The position numbers and the translations under genes were made by a program. Shown here one piece after another: positions 8,041 through 16,131 of a DNA stretch of 19,621 nucleotides. The DNA is from an uncultured Collinsella sp. (GTDB taxonomy: Bacteria > Actinomycetota > Coriobacteriia > Coriobacteriales > Coriobacteriaceae), in NCBI GenBank assembly GCA_934654585.1, contig CAKUGF010000028.1:1-19621 (forward strand). The letters run 5' to 3'. Position 1 is the first letter of the stretch. Each line of letters begins with the position of its first letter. The notes beneath the pieces are model-generated. The model did no database searches and had not been told where the DNA came from. It worked only from the letters and a program-made list of their open reading frames with translations.

Positions 8041-8068
8041 AGAATAGCGCGTTAGTCTTAGGGCGCAA
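8041..8068 (-). promoter_or_regulatory. Putative promoter of the DUF134-NifX gene
   Basis: On the minus strand TTGCGC (8068-8063) and TATTCT (8046-8041) are separated by 16 bp, a fair -35/-10 pair. The predicted start of transcription falls inside palindrome 1, and palindrome 2 lies just upstream of the -35. Confidence 0.45.
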
Positions 8069-8076
8069 GGTATTTC

Positions 8077-8088
8077 TGGCATATGTCA
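8077..8088. promoter_or_regulatory. Operator-like palindrome 2 (TGGCATATGTCA)
   Basis: This is the core of a 20-bp palindrome, TTTCTGGCATATGTCAGAAA (8073-8092), with a single mismatched pair. It shares TCTGRCATATGTCA with the site at 8022-8035. It lies about 50 bp upstream of the putative thyA -10 and just upstream of the DUF134-NifX -35, so it could affect either gene. Confidence 0.55.
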
Positions 8089-8112
8089 GAAAATGGCAGC
8101 TTATGTTTGGGC

Positions 8113-8141
8113 TGTGGGGTCGAGTATGCCTGGGCTACAAT
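8113..8141 (+). promoter_or_regulatory. Possible thyA promoter
   Basis: TACAAT (8136-8141) is a good -10 located 34 bp before the thyA start. The -35 position 17 bp upstream reads TGTGGG, a weak match. The call rests mainly on the -10 and on the divergent gene arrangement. Confidence 0.4.
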
Positions 8142-8175
8142 AAAACTCGCTTATAGGCGACTGACAGGAGGGTCA

Positions 8176-9024
8176 ATGAGCAAAGCTGATCAACAGTTTG
8201 TAACCATGTGCCGCGATATCTTGGACCATGGAACCACTACCGAGGGCCAAAAGGTCCGTCCGGTGTGGGAGGACGGCACCCCTGCCTATACCATTAAAAA
8301 CTTCGGCGTCACGGCGCGCTATGACCTGCGCGAGGAGTTCCCCGCTCTCACCCTGCGTCGCACGGCGCTTAAGTCTGCCATGGACGAGATTCTGTGGATC
8401 TATCAAAAGAAGTCCAATAACGTGCATGACCTCAACAGCCATATCTGGGATGAGTGGGCCGACGAGACCGGTTCGATCGGCAAGGCTTACGGCTATCAGA
8501 TTGGCCAGAAGAGCCATTATGCCGAGGGCGACTTCGATCAGATGGACCGCGTGCTGTACGACCTCAAGCACACGCCGTACAGCCGTCGTATTATGACGAA
8601 CACCTACGTGTTCAGCGACCTGTCTGAGATGCATCTGTATCCGTGCGCTTACAGCGTGACCTACAACGTCACGCAGCGTCCGCAGGACGACAAGCCGACG
8701 CTCAATATGATCCTCAACCAGCGCAGCCAGGACATTTTGGCCGCGAACAACTGGAATGTGTGCCAGTACGCCATTTTGCTCATGATGGTGGCGCAGTCGG
8801 TCGATATGATTCCCGGCGAGCTGCTGCACGTGATCGCCGACGCCCATATTTACGACCGTCATGTCGATATCGTCCGCGAGCTTATCGAGCGTCCGCAGTT
8901 TGCGGCGCCCAAGGTAACGCTCAACCCCGACGTGCATGACTTCTATGCGTTTACGACCGACGACCTGATTGTCGAGGGCTACGAGCATGGCCCGCAGGTC
9001 AAGAACATTCCCATCGCGGTGTAG
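8176..9024 (+). CDS. thyA: Thymidylate synthase
   Basis: This 282-residue cytoplasmic enzyme methylates dUMP to dTMP using methylenetetrahydrofolate and leaves dihydrofolate, which the next gene product recycles. Visible features are the phosphate-binding Arg pair in PYSRRIMTN, the catalytic Cys157 in LYPCAYSVTYNV, the nucleotide-contact segment NQRSQDILAANNWNVCQYA, and the C-terminal IAV. The Cys is followed by Ala instead of the common His (PCH), so it belongs to a divergent branch of the family. The start is ATG at 8176 after CAGGAGGG (8165-8172). The frame is open back to 8083, but that part has no family resemblance and spans the promoter. folA begins 10 nt after the stop. Confidence 0.95.
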   Translation: MSKADQQFVTMCRDILDHGTTTEGQKVRPVWEDGTPAYTIKNFGVTARYDLREEFPALTLRRTALKSAMDEILWIYQKKSNNVHDLNSHIWDEWADETGSIGKAYGYQIGQKSHYAEGDFDQMDRVLYDLKHTPYSRRIMTNTYVFSDLSEMHLYPCAYSVTYNVTQRPQDDKPTLNMILNQRSQDILAANNWNVCQYAILLMMVAQSVDMIPGELLHVIADAHIYDRHVDIVRELIERPQFAAPKVTLNPDVHDFYAFTTDDLIVEGYEHGPQVKNIPIAV

Positions 9025-9033
9025 GTGACGGGT

Positions 9034-9552
9034 ATGGCTTGTAAGCTTTCTGCCATCGTTGCCGTGTGCGATGACTGGGGCATTGGCTGCGAGGGCGACA
9101 TGGTGGTGTCCAACCGCGCCGACATGCGCCATTTTGTGGCATGTACCAAGGGTTGCCCGGTCATTATGGGACGCAAGACGCTGCTGAGTTTTCCCGGCGG
9201 GCGTCCGCTTAAGAACCGTCGCAACATTGTACTCACGCGCGACGAGGGCTTTGCTCCCGAGGGTGTCGACGTGGTGCATAGCGTTGACGAGGCGCTGGCT
9301 GCCGTGGCCGACAAGCCCGTTGCGTGGGTGATTGGCGGCGGCGAAGTGTATCGGCAGTTTCTGCCGTATTGTGTCGAGGCTGAGGTCACGCACAATCACT
9401 GCGTGCATGCGGTAGATACGTACTTTCCCGACCTGGATGCCGATCCCGCGTGGGAGGTTGCGCAGGCCGGTGAGGTCGCGACGATTGCCGCCGGCGAGGG
9501 CGACGAGGGCCTCAAATATGAGTTCGTCACGTATCGTCGTACCAAGGCGTAA
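9034..9552 (+). CDS. folA: Dihydrofolate reductase
   Basis: This 172-residue enzyme reduces dihydrofolate to tetrahydrofolate with NADPH, restoring the folate used by ThyA. Evidence includes the opening MACKLSAIVAVCDDWGIG with the Met20-type loop, acidic Asp30 in NRADMRHF (the substrate-protonating Asp of the family), PVIMGRKTLLSFPGGRPL with the following NIVLTRD, and the cofactor motif VIGGGEVYRQF. I chose ATG at 9034 because it sits 5 nt after GGTGA and gives the usual DHFR N-terminus. GTG at 9025, directly after the thyA stop, would add three residues with no upstream site. The gene is almost certainly translated from the thyA transcript. Confidence 0.95.
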   Translation: MACKLSAIVAVCDDWGIGCEGDMVVSNRADMRHFVACTKGCPVIMGRKTLLSFPGGRPLKNRRNIVLTRDEGFAPEGVDVVHSVDEALAAVADKPVAWVIGGGEVYRQFLPYCVEAEVTHNHCVHAVDTYFPDLDADPAWEVAQAGEVATIAAGEGDEGLKYEFVTYRRTKA

Positions 9553-9661
9553 AACCGACTTTCCCTTCGGTATTATCGGATTGAAATGAATGACGGGGCG
9601 GCGCATGGCGTTGCCCCGATATTTGTATAGGTGCTGCAAAGAAAGGTGCGGGCTGGCTGCT

Positions 9662-10576
9662 ATGACTGATGCCGTTGAGGTACTGCGAATCGATTCGCTC
9701 GAAGACGAGCGGCTCGACGCTTACGTGCGACTGACCGAGCGCGAGCTGCGTTGCGTGCTGGAGCCTCAGAAGGGCATCTTTATCGCCGAGAGCGCCAAGG
9801 TTATCGAGCGTGCGGTGCGTGCCGGATACGAACCGGTGAGCTTTCTGTTGGGTGAGCGCTGGCTTGATCAGATGATGCCGCTGTTTGAGCGCTTGACCGT
9901 GCGCGAAGGGGCGGGTCCTGTTCCCGTGTTCGTGGCATCGATGGAGCTTATGGAGCAGTTGACGGGCTTTAACGTTACGCGCGGTGCGCTTGCGGCGTTC
10001 CGTCGTCCGCGTCAGATTCCGGTTGCGGAGTTCTTGGATGGCGTTGTCGAGGCGGCGGGGGAGCGCCCGGTGCGCGTGTGCGTGCTCGAGGGCATTGTCG
10101 ACCACACCAACGTCGGCTCAATTTTTCGCTCGGCCGCCGCGCTGAATGTCGATGGCATTCTAGTGAGCCCCACGTGCTGCGACCCGCTGTATCGTCGCTC
10201 GGCCCGCGTGAGCATGGGCACAGTATTTCAGGTGCCGTGGACGCGCATTGGCAGCGAGGCGCACGTGTGGCCGCACGACGGCCTGGCCGCCCTGCACGAT
10301 GCCGGCTTTTCGTGTGCCGCCATGGCCCTGACGGACGATTCCGTTTCGCTGGATGATCCCTCGCTGCGGGAGATTGACCGCCTGGCGATCTTTATGGGTA
10401 CCGAGGGCGCCGGCCTGGGCGCCAAGACCATTAACGGCTGCGACCGTGCCGTACGCATTCCGATGGCTCACGGGGTCGATTCGCTCAACGTTGCCGCGGC
10501 GAGTGCTGTCGCCTTTTGGCAGCTATGCCCGCATGTGAGCAACGAGTACCACTACCAGCCGGGGCTGTATCACTAG
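9662..10576 (+). CDS. SpoU/TrmH-family RNA 2'-O-methyltransferase
   Basis: This is a 304-residue SPOUT-fold methyltransferase, expected to use S-adenosylmethionine to methylate a ribose in tRNA or rRNA. The N-terminal part (about 1-115) is a probable RNA-binding extension. The SPOUT domain shows motif 1 DHTNVGSIFRSAAA (147-160, with Asn150 and catalytic-type Arg156), motif 2 IFMGTEGAGLG (243-253) and motif 3 IPMAHGVDSLNVAAA (266-280), whose knot binds the cofactor. The exact target nucleotide cannot be told. The start is ATG at 9662; an upstream in-frame extension from 9590 looks non-coding. The nearest purine-rich site (GAAAGG) is about 15 nt away, so initiation may be weak. It lies 109 nt after folA and may share its transcript. 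Confidence 0.9.
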   Translation: MTDAVEVLRIDSLEDERLDAYVRLTERELRCVLEPQKGIFIAESAKVIERAVRAGYEPVSFLLGERWLDQMMPLFERLTVREGAGPVPVFVASMELMEQLTGFNVTRGALAAFRRPRQIPVAEFLDGVVEAAGERPVRVCVLEGIVDHTNVGSIFRSAAALNVDGILVSPTCCDPLYRRSARVSMGTVFQVPWTRIGSEAHVWPHDGLAALHDAGFSCAAMALTDDSVSLDDPSLREIDRLAIFMGTEGAGLGAKTINGCDRAVRIPMAHGVDSLNVAAASAVAFWQLCPHVSNEYHYQPGLYH

Positions 10577-10701
10577 GTAGATATTCAGCACCGGGTCCTG
10601 ATTCGGGATGTTTCGGTCGACGCCGGTCGGTGCTAAGCTGGTATTGGCTTTGGTTTTAAATTGCTGTTTTGTTGTTTGGCGTATGCTGGTGGGGAGGGCG
10701 T

Positions 10702-12051
10702 GTGGCTCAGAAATCTACGGCTATCGATGTAACGCAGGGTGTCATTTGGCAGCAGCTGCTGTCGCTGTGCGTCCCCATCTTCTTTAGTTCGTTTTTTCAG
10801 CAGGCATACACGCTTATCGGTACCTATATCGTCGGTCAGTTTGGCGGTAAGCTCGCGCTGGGCGGCATTCAGGCGACGATGGTGCTTACGGAGCTCTGCA
10901 TTGGTTTTTGTGTCGGTGTCGGCGCCGGCTGCGCCGTTATCACGGGACAGTTTTTTGGCCAGCACGACGACGAGCGCCTGAGCCGCTCGGTCCATACGGC
11001 CATGACGCTCGCGCTGGTGGGTGGTATCGTCATTTCCATTCTGGGCATGGTATTCGTCGAGCCGATGCTCGTTTTGATGAACACGCCGCACGAGCTGCTG
11101 GCGGAGGGCGTGGCCTATGCCCGTTGCTATTTTGCCGCGATGGTCGCGGCGCTGCTGCTCAACATGGGAACGGCGCTGTTGCGTGCTGTGGGCGACACAC
11201 GCGGTCCCGCGATGATCATCGCTTCCGGGTGCTTCGTCAATGTCGTGCTCGACATCATCTTCGTTGCCGTGCTGCATATGGAGGCCCTTGGCTGCGGTAT
11301 CGCGGTGGCGCTGACCATTTGCTCTAATGCCACGATGATCGTGATTCGCATGATGCGCGCGCCGGGTGCATGGCGCCTTTCGCTCTCCAAGCTCGGTATC
11401 GATCGCGGTATTTGCAAGAGCATGGTCTCGTGCGGTTTGCCGCTTGGTTTTCAATCAGCGGCGTATTCGATCTCGAATGTGCTGATCCAGGTGTCGGTGA
11501 ATTCGTTTGGCGCCGATGTCACGACTGCTTGGGGTCTTTCCGGCCGCTTGGACGGCATTATCTGGATGGTGACCGAGGCACTGGGCGTGTCAATCACCAC
11601 CTTCTCGGCGCAGAACTATGGCGCGCGTAATTACGAGCGCATGCGCAAGGGCTACCACACGTCGCTCGTGCTTTCGTTTGTGCTGATCGGTGGTCTCTCT
11701 GCCGTGTTGATGGTGTTCTCGGGCCCGCTGTCCCGTCTATTTATCGACGATGCCGCGATTTCTGGATACACCACGACGATCATTCATTTCATCGCGCCGT
11801 TCTACGCGATTTTCTCGATTATCGAGAACGCGTCGGGCTCCATTCGCGGCGCCGGCGTGAGCTTGCAGCCTATGATGCTTACCATCTTTGGCACGGTCGT
11901 CCTCAGGGTGATCTGGGTGTTTGCGATTATGCCGTTCGACCCGTCGCTCGAACACCTGCTGCTGGTCTACCCCGTAACCTGGCTCATCACCGCCACGATG
12001 TTCACCATCTACCACCACAGCGGCAACTGGCTAGGCCGCGCCACCGCCTAA
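10702..12051 (+). CDS. MATE-family multidrug/solute efflux transporter
   Basis: This 449-residue inner-membrane protein has about twelve hydrophobic segments in two halves, as in MatE transporters that export cationic drugs or metabolites using Na+ or H+ gradients. Typical family stretches include VPIFFSSFFQQAYTLIGTYIVGQFGG near the N-terminus, ALLRAVGDTRGPAMI at the end of the first half, and GLPLGFQSAAYSISNVLIQ beginning the second. The substrate cannot be predicted. The start is GTG at 10702 after GGGGAGGG (10691-10698). The 125-nt gap before it holds a possible extended -10 (TGCTAAGCT, 10631-10639) with a weak -35, so it may have its own promoter. The stop lies only 2 bp before the inverted repeat of the mobile element, so no separate terminator exists. 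The repeat hairpins may serve as one. Confidence 0.92.
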   Translation: MAQKSTAIDVTQGVIWQQLLSLCVPIFFSSFFQQAYTLIGTYIVGQFGGKLALGGIQATMVLTELCIGFCVGVGAGCAVITGQFFGQHDDERLSRSVHTAMTLALVGGIVISILGMVFVEPMLVLMNTPHELLAEGVAYARCYFAAMVAALLLNMGTALLRAVGDTRGPAMIIASGCFVNVVLDIIFVAVLHMEALGCGIAVALTICSNATMIVIRMMRAPGAWRLSLSKLGIDRGICKSMVSCGLPLGFQSAAYSISNVLIQVSVNSFGADVTTAWGLSGRLDGIIWMVTEALGVSITTFSAQNYGARNYERMRKGYHTSLVLSFVLIGGLSAVLMVFSGPLSRLFIDDAAISGYTTTIIHFIAPFYAIFSIIENASGSIRGAGVSLQPMMLTIFGTVVLRVIWVFAIMPFDPSLEHLLLVYPVTWLITATMFTIYHHSGNWLGRATA

Positions 12052-12053
12052 CC

Positions 12054-12126
12054 CGGCACTTGGGGACGTTCCTTTTCTGCCGGCACATAGGGACGTTCCT
12101 TATGTGCCGGCACTTTGGGACACTCC
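12054..12126 (+). repeat. Left REP cluster / inverted repeat
   Basis: Three head-to-tail units with a period of about 26 bp each start CGGCAC and contain GGGACGTTCC or GGGACACTCC. The middle unit forms a hairpin: GCCGGCACATA (12080-12090) pairs with TATGTGCCGGC (12101-12111) around GGGACGTTCC. It lies 2 bp after the MATE stop codon. Confidence 0.88.
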
Positions 12127-12256
12127 TTGTGAAGCTATTTCGCCGTTTTCGGAGATCCTGTCTGCCTTGCCCTGTAAACTGTCAGTTCGGGCTTAGCAAA
12201 TTAGATCGTCCGCGCCTATCAGATGTTGCCCGCAGGGTTTGTGATGGGAGGGCGAT

Positions 12257-13027
12257 ATGCCGAGAACTGCTCGAGTCGTTTCACTAACGGGCTGCAACCA
12301 CATTATTGCGCGTGGAAATGGTGGCATTTGCATCTTCGAAGACGACGAAGATAGATATCGGATGCTTACGTTGTTCGAGGATAAGCTCGTCGGTAATGGC
12401 ATTGGCGTTACGGCGTGGTGTCTTATGTCGAACCATTTTCATCTTATGGTTGACGATCCTCATGGGAAGATTTCTTCGTGCATGAGCGGGGTCCTTACGT
12501 CGTATGCCATGCATTTCAATCGTAAGACCGGTCGAGTGGGCCACCTGTTCCAAGATAGATTTACAAATATCCCAGTTGAGAATGATATTCAAGCCATTTC
12601 GCTTGCTGACTATATCCACATGAATCCGGTTAAAGCTGGCATTTCTGCTGTTGATGTATATCGATGGTCCAGTTACCGAGCATATGCCTATGGGTATGAT
12701 GGATTTGGGTTCTGTGACCCCGGGATTGTCCTAGATCTTGTGGGCGGATCTCTTGAATATCGGCGCTATCTTACTGATCGAATTGACCAGGCGCCTTATG
12801 ATGCCGAGCCTCGTCCACGCATCTGGGATGACGAGGCGCTTGAAGTCGCCAAGGGAGTTGCTTTCCCTGTATCGCTTCCCGAGCTTGCATCTATGAAACC
12901 TTCAGAACGCAGACCCATTTTATGCAAAATGAGAAGAGCTGGCCTTACGATCAATCAGATAGTAAGAGTCGTTGGCATCGGTCGCACTTCAGTAGTTTCA
13001 GGCACGATAGGATGGAATGAAGTTTAG
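12257..13027 (+). CDS. REP-associated Y1-type (HUH) transposase
   Basis: This 256-residue single-strand DNA transposase belongs to the Y1 (IS200-like, RAYT) group. Expected chemistry is cleavage and joining of single-stranded REP hairpins through a covalent tyrosine link. The metal-binding HUH motif is His60-Phe-His62 in LMSNHFHLMV. The probable nucleophile is Tyr119 in DYIHMNPVKAG, 57 residues downstream as expected. Other family marks are the opening ARVVSLTGCNHIIARGNG and the GHLFQDRF segment. The C-terminus (about 225-250) contains a helix-turn-helix-like stretch LTINQIVRVVGIGRTSV, which may bind the repeats. The start is ATG at 12257 after GGGAGG (12246-12251). The frame is intact and full length, so the protein may be active. 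A 130-nt A/T-richer leader lies between the left repeat and the gene. Confidence 0.9.
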   Translation: MPRTARVVSLTGCNHIIARGNGGICIFEDDEDRYRMLTLFEDKLVGNGIGVTAWCLMSNHFHLMVDDPHGKISSCMSGVLTSYAMHFNRKTGRVGHLFQDRFTNIPVENDIQAISLADYIHMNPVKAGISAVDVYRWSSYRAYAYGYDGFGFCDPGIVLDLVGGSLEYRRYLTDRIDQAPYDAEPRPRIWDDEALEVAKGVAFPVSLPELASMKPSERRPILCKMRRAGLTINQIVRVVGIGRTSVVSGTIGWNEV

Positions 13028-13050
13028 ATTCCTTGGCTGTTTATCGAACA

Positions 13051-13123
13051 GGAGTGTCCCTGGGTGCCGGCACAATAGGAACGTCCCCAAGTGCCGGCAG
13101 AAAAGGAACGTCCCTAAGTGCCG
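13051..13123 (-). repeat. Right REP cluster / inverted repeat
   Basis: This is the inverted copy of the left cluster, with 8 mismatches in 73 bp. Most of the differences fall in the short linkers between the GGCAC and GGGAC cores, leaving the cores unchanged. It ends 2 bp before the cobO stop codon. Confidence 0.88.
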
Positions 13124-13125
13124 AG

Positions 13126-13611
13126 CTAGTATTCGATGCCTTGGCGGGCTAGGAGGCCTTCGTCGAAGTAGTGTTTGACGGGGCGCATTTCGGTGACGAG
13201 ATCGGCAAGATCGGCGAGAGGCAGCAGACCGCGGCCGGTGAGCACGAGCTCCGTGGTGGCTGGCTTCATCGCGATCAGTCCCTCGACATCCTCGCGCGTC
13301 ACAAAGCCTCGGCGCATGGCTTCTCCCAGCTCGTCCAGGATCAGCACGTCAACCTGGCTAATCTGCTCGCGTGCGAGCTCCATAATCTGTGCCGCACAGG
13401 CTTCGGGCGTGTCGCGGTCGGCTTGCACGATGCGCAAACCCAATCGGGGCGCCGCGTCATGTTCGGCGCAGTGCAGCTTTTTGGCAAACTGCAGCATAAG
13501 CACGTTGAGCCCATAGCCGGTGGCACGCAGCGCGAGCCCCAGCGCGGCCGTCGTCTTGCCCTTGCCGTCGCCCGTATAGATTTGAACCTTGCCGATTTCC
13601 AGTGATGCCAT
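13126..13611 (-). CDS. cobO: Cob(I)alamin adenosyltransferase (CobO/BtuR type)
   Basis: This 161-residue cytoplasmic enzyme transfers adenosyl from ATP to reduced corrinoid, giving adenosylcobalamin-type cofactors. It has P-loop TGDGKGKTTAALGLALRA (13-30), QFAKKLHCAEHD after the second strand, a Walker-B-like LILDE (90-94), and the closing family signature TGRGLLPLADLADLVTEMRPVKHYFDEG. It is a little shorter than E. coli BtuR, mainly at the N-terminus. The start is ATG at 13611 after AAAGGACA. It is transcribed away from ftsH and towards the mobile element, which abuts its stop codon. No other cobalamin genes are in the window, so it may serve salvage as well as synthesis (inference). Confidence 0.92.
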   Translation of the reverse strand: MASLEIGKVQIYTGDGKGKTTAALGLALRATGYGLNVLMLQFAKKLHCAEHDAAPRLGLRIVQADRDTPEACAAQIMELAREQISQVDVLILDELGEAMRRGFVTREDVEGLIAMKPATTELVLTGRGLLPLADLADLVTEMRPVKHYFDEGLLARQGIEY

Positions 13612-13703
13612 CTCTGTCCTTTCGTGCCCGGTGTCGGTTTATCGCCGTCCGGGTTGGGTATTCTAGAAAGCATTATCAACCCCAGTAGATGGAGTTCAAG
13701 CAG

Positions 13704-15596
13704 ATGGAGATGGATGACAACAAACGTAGACGGAATATGATCCTCTACGTGCTCATCGCCTTCGTCGTCTACCTCGTGCTCTCGACCGTTCTGTTCCCTA
13801 ACATCGGTCACACGCAGCAGATTACGAAGACCGACTACTCGACGTTTGTCAAAGCGCTCGATAAAAAGAGCGTCGACAAGGTCGAGTACAACACGGACGA
13901 TTACACGATTTATTACACCAAGAAGGGCGAGGACGAGAACATCGCCTATAAGACGACCGGTGTGCCGAATGATGCGGGCTTTACCGATCGCGTGCTTGAA
14001 TCTGGCGCCTCGTTGGAGTCGGTCGTTCCCGATAAAAATTCGGGCTTGATGACCTACTACCTGCTCACGCTTATTCTCCCCATGGCGATTTTCTTCCTGA
14101 TCGGTTGGTGGCTCAACCGCCGCATGAAGAAGGCCATGGGCGATGACGGCCCGTCGATGAACTTTGGCGGCGGCGGTTTTGGCGGCGGCGGACTGGGCAA
14201 GTCCGGCGCGCGCGTAATCGCCTCCAAGGACGTGGGCGTGACCTTTAAGGACGTCGCCGGCCAGGAAGAGGCCAAGGAGTCGCTCAAGGAGGTCGTCGAC
14301 TTTCTGGAGAAGCCGCAGCGCTACGAGGAGATCGGCGCCAAGCTGCCGCGCGGTGCCCTACTCGTTGGCCCTCCGGGCACCGGTAAAACCCTGCTCGCTA
14401 AGGCTGTTGCCGGCGAGGCGGGCGTGCCGTTCTTTAGCATCTCCGGTTCTGAGTTCGTTGAGATGTTCGTCGGCCGTGGCGCCGCCAAGGTGCGTGACTT
14501 GTTTAAGCAGGCCAAGGAAAAGGCCCCGTGCATCGTCTTTATCGACGAGATCGATACCATCGGCAAGAAGCGCGATGGCGGCGGCTTCAGCGGTAACGAC
14601 GAGCGCGAACAGACGCTCAACCAGTTGCTGACCGAGATGGACGGCTTCGACAACCATAAGGGCATCGTTGTCCTCGCCGCAACCAACCGTCCCGACAGCC
14701 TTGACCCAGCCCTGCTGCGCCCCGGCCGTTTTGACCGCCGCATTCCCGTCGAGCTGCCCGACCTGACCGGCCGTAAGAACATTCTTGAGCTGCATGCTAA
14801 GAGCGTGAAGACGCAGCCGCCGATCGACCTGACCGCGATTGCCCGCGCCACGCCCGGTGCCTCGGGTGCCGACCTTGCCAATATCATCAACGAGGGCGCC
14901 CTTCGCGCCGTCCGCGAGGGTCGCAAGCGCGCCACGCAGGACGATTTTGAGGAGTCGGTGGAGGTCGTCATCGCCGGACAGCAGCGTAAGTCCACGGTGC
15001 TGTCCGACCACGAGAAGCAGGTCGTTTCCTATCACGAGATCGGCCATGCTATCGTTGCCGCCCGCCAGAAGGGCTCCGCTCCGGTTACGAAGATCACCAT
15101 CGTGCCGCGCACGAGCGGTGCTCTGGGCTACACCATGCAGGTCGAGGAGGACGAGCGCTTCCTGACCACGCGCCAGGAGGTCCTGGACAAGCTCGCCGTC
15201 TACTGCGGTGGTCGTGCAGCCGAGGAACTCATCTTTGGCGAGATGACGACCGGTGCCGCCAACGATATCGAGCAGGCCACAAAGCTCGCCCGCAACATGG
15301 TGACGCGCTTTGGTATGTCCGATGAGTTTGGCATGATGGCACTCGGTACCGTTCAGAACGCGTACCTCAACCAGGACACGTCGCTTACCTGCGCTCCCGG
15401 TACGGCCGAGCGCGTTGACGCAATTGTCGCCAAGCTGATCGAGGACGCGCACGATCGCGCCCTGCAGATCCTGAAGGAGAACAAGTTCAAGCTCCATGAG
15501 CTTGCCCGTTATCTGTACAAGAAGGAGACCATCACGGGCGAGGAGTTCATGAACCTTCTCACGCGTGAGAACCCGCTGATGCCGAAGCAGCAGTAA
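13704..15596 (+). CDS. ftsH: ATP-dependent zinc metalloprotease FtsH
   Basis: This protein of about 630 residues forms a membrane-anchored hexamer that unfolds and degrades membrane and regulatory proteins. It has two membrane segments (about 12-31 and 117-136) enclosing an extracytoplasmic domain, then a Gly-rich linker (154-167). The AAA module has Walker A GPPGTGKT (222-229), Walker B IVFIDE (277-282) and second region of homology [21 protein letters not shown]. The protease domain has zinc motif HEIGH (444-448; HEAGH is more usual) and third ligand Asp521. Three in-frame ATGs occur at 13689, 13704 and 13710. I prefer 13704 because GGAG (13691-13694) lies 9 nt before it, but 13689 cannot be excluded. 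The promoter is unclear: TATTCT at 13659-13664 could be a -10 without a good -35. Confidence 0.96.
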   Translation: MEMDDNKRRRNMILYVLIAFVVYLVLSTVLFPNIGHTQQITKTDYSTFVKALDKKSVDKVEYNTDDYTIYYTKKGEDENIAYKTTGVPNDAGFTDRVLESGASLESVVPDKNSGLMTYYLLTLILPMAIFFLIGWWLNRRMKKAMGDDGPSMNFGGGGFGGGGLGKSGARVIASKDVGVTFKDVAGQEEAKESLKEVVDFLEKPQRYEEIGAKLPRGALLVGPPGTGKTLLAKAVAGEAGVPFFSISGSEFVEMFVGRGAAKVRDLFKQAKEKAPCIVFIDEIDTIGKKRDGGGFSGNDEREQTLNQLLTEMDGFDNHKGIVVLAATNRPDSLDPALLRPGRFDRRIPVELPDLTGRKNILELHAKSVKTQPPIDLTAIARATPGASGADLANIINEGALRAVREGRKRATQDDFEESVEVVIAGQQRKSTVLSDHEKQVVSYHEIGHAIVAARQKGSAPVTKITIVPRTSGALGYTMQVEEDERFLTTRQEVLDKLAVYCGGRAAEELIFGEMTTGAANDIEQATKLARNMVTRFGMSDEFGMMALGTVQNAYLNQDTSLTCAPGTAERVDAIVAKLIEDAHDRALQILKENKFKLHELARYLYKKETITGEEFMNLLTRENPLMPKQQ

Positions 15597-15616
15597 GGCT
15601 GGTCGCATAACGTCGT

Positions 15617-15654
15617 ACGCCCCATTTGAGCGATGATCTCAAATGGGGCGTTTT
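15617..15654 (+). terminator. Rho-independent terminator after ftsH
   Basis: A perfect 14-bp stem (ACGCCCCATTTGAG at 15617-15630, complement at 15638-15651) with a 7-nt loop is followed by TTT. It lies 20 bp after the ftsH stop. The next gene's ribosome binding site starts only 5 nt beyond, so some readthrough may express that gene. Confidence 0.88.
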
Positions 15655-15671
15655 GCTCAGGAGGTTGGGGA

Positions 15672-16127
15672 ATGAAGATCGTGGTGAGCGCCTGCTTGAT
15701 GGGCGAGAGCTGTAAGTACAACGGGCTCGACAATTATCATCGCGAGCTGGTCGTAGCGTGCGAGCGCACGGGGACCGAGGTACTGCTGGTGTGCCCCGAG
15801 GTCTTTGGTGGCCTTCCGACGCCGCGTGACCCGTCCGAAATCGTGAGCGGTGAGGTTCGCACCCGTGAGGGCGTGTCGGTCGACCGTGAGTTTCGCTTGG
15901 GCGCCCAGCGCGCGCTCGATATGTGCGAACAGGCGGGCGGTCCGGATGAGATCGTCGCGTGCATCCTGCAGGACCGCAGTCCATCGTGTGGCGTGGGACG
16001 TATCTACGACGGAACCTTTAGCGGAGCCCTCACGCCGGGCAACGGTGTCTTCGTCGACCTGCTGCTCCGCCACGGCTACCGCGTGATCCCTGCAAGCGAA
16101 TTCGACCCGAGCATCCTGCAACAGTAA
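15672..16127 (+). CDS. DUF523 / TudS-like iron-sulfur protein
   Basis: This 151-residue protein belongs to the DUF523 family, some members of which (TudS) are [4Fe-4S] thiouracil desulfidases. Family motifs are SACLMG (6-11), CPEVFGGLPTPRDPSEI (41-57), SPSCGVGRIYDGTFSG (103-118) and a C-terminal Gly-rich GNGVF. Three cysteines in the positions expected to hold the cluster are Cys8, Cys41 and Cys106; Glu43 and Ser103 are near the expected active site. Additional Cys14, Cys30, Cys85 and Cys97 are of unknown role. The start is ATG at 15672 after AGGAGG (15659-15664). A 5'-extended frame from 15633 would begin inside the preceding terminator. The family identity is firm; desulfidase activity here is inferred. 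Confidence 0.88.
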   Translation: MKIVVSACLMGESCKYNGLDNYHRELVVACERTGTEVLLVCPEVFGGLPTPRDPSEIVSGEVRTREGVSVDREFRLGAQRALDMCEQAGGPDEIVACILQDRSPSCGVGRIYDGTFSGALTPGNGVFVDLLLRHGYRVIPASEFDPSILQQ

Positions 16128-16131
16128 AAGA

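Larger units (their letters stand above)
12054..13123 (+). mobile_element. REP-associated Y1 transposase element with 73-bp inverted ends
   Basis: A 1070-bp unit contains one Y1/HUH transposase gene inside two 73-bp inverted repeats (12054-12126 and 13051-13123). They match at 65 of 73 positions with no gaps. Each end has three tandem units built from a GTGCCGGCAC core and a GGGACGTTCC or GGGACACTCC core. Outside the element only 2 bp remain before the stop codons of the flanking convergent genes. This is the layout of a REP-associated tyrosine transposase (RAYT) with its own REP clusters. The internal gene is visibly richer in A/T than its neighbours, consistent with transfer. Confidence 0.85.

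Noticed and set aside
8083..8175. Upstream in-frame extension of thyA
   Set aside because: It crosses the putative promoter, lacks ThyA resemblance, and the ATG at 8176 has an excellent ribosome binding site.
8173..9639. 488-codon minus-strand frame opposite thyA and folA
   Set aside because: It is the antisense shadow of two well-supported enzymes.
10587..10634. Possible terminator after the RNA methyltransferase gene (AGCACCG...CGGTGCT)
   Set aside because: The 7-bp arms are 34 nt apart, no T-run follows, and the right arm overlaps a possible -10 of the next gene.
12054..12126. CRISPR-like short repeats
   Set aside because: Only three imperfect units of about 26 bp without unique spacers, next to a Y1 transposase and with an inverted copy. 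They are REP units.
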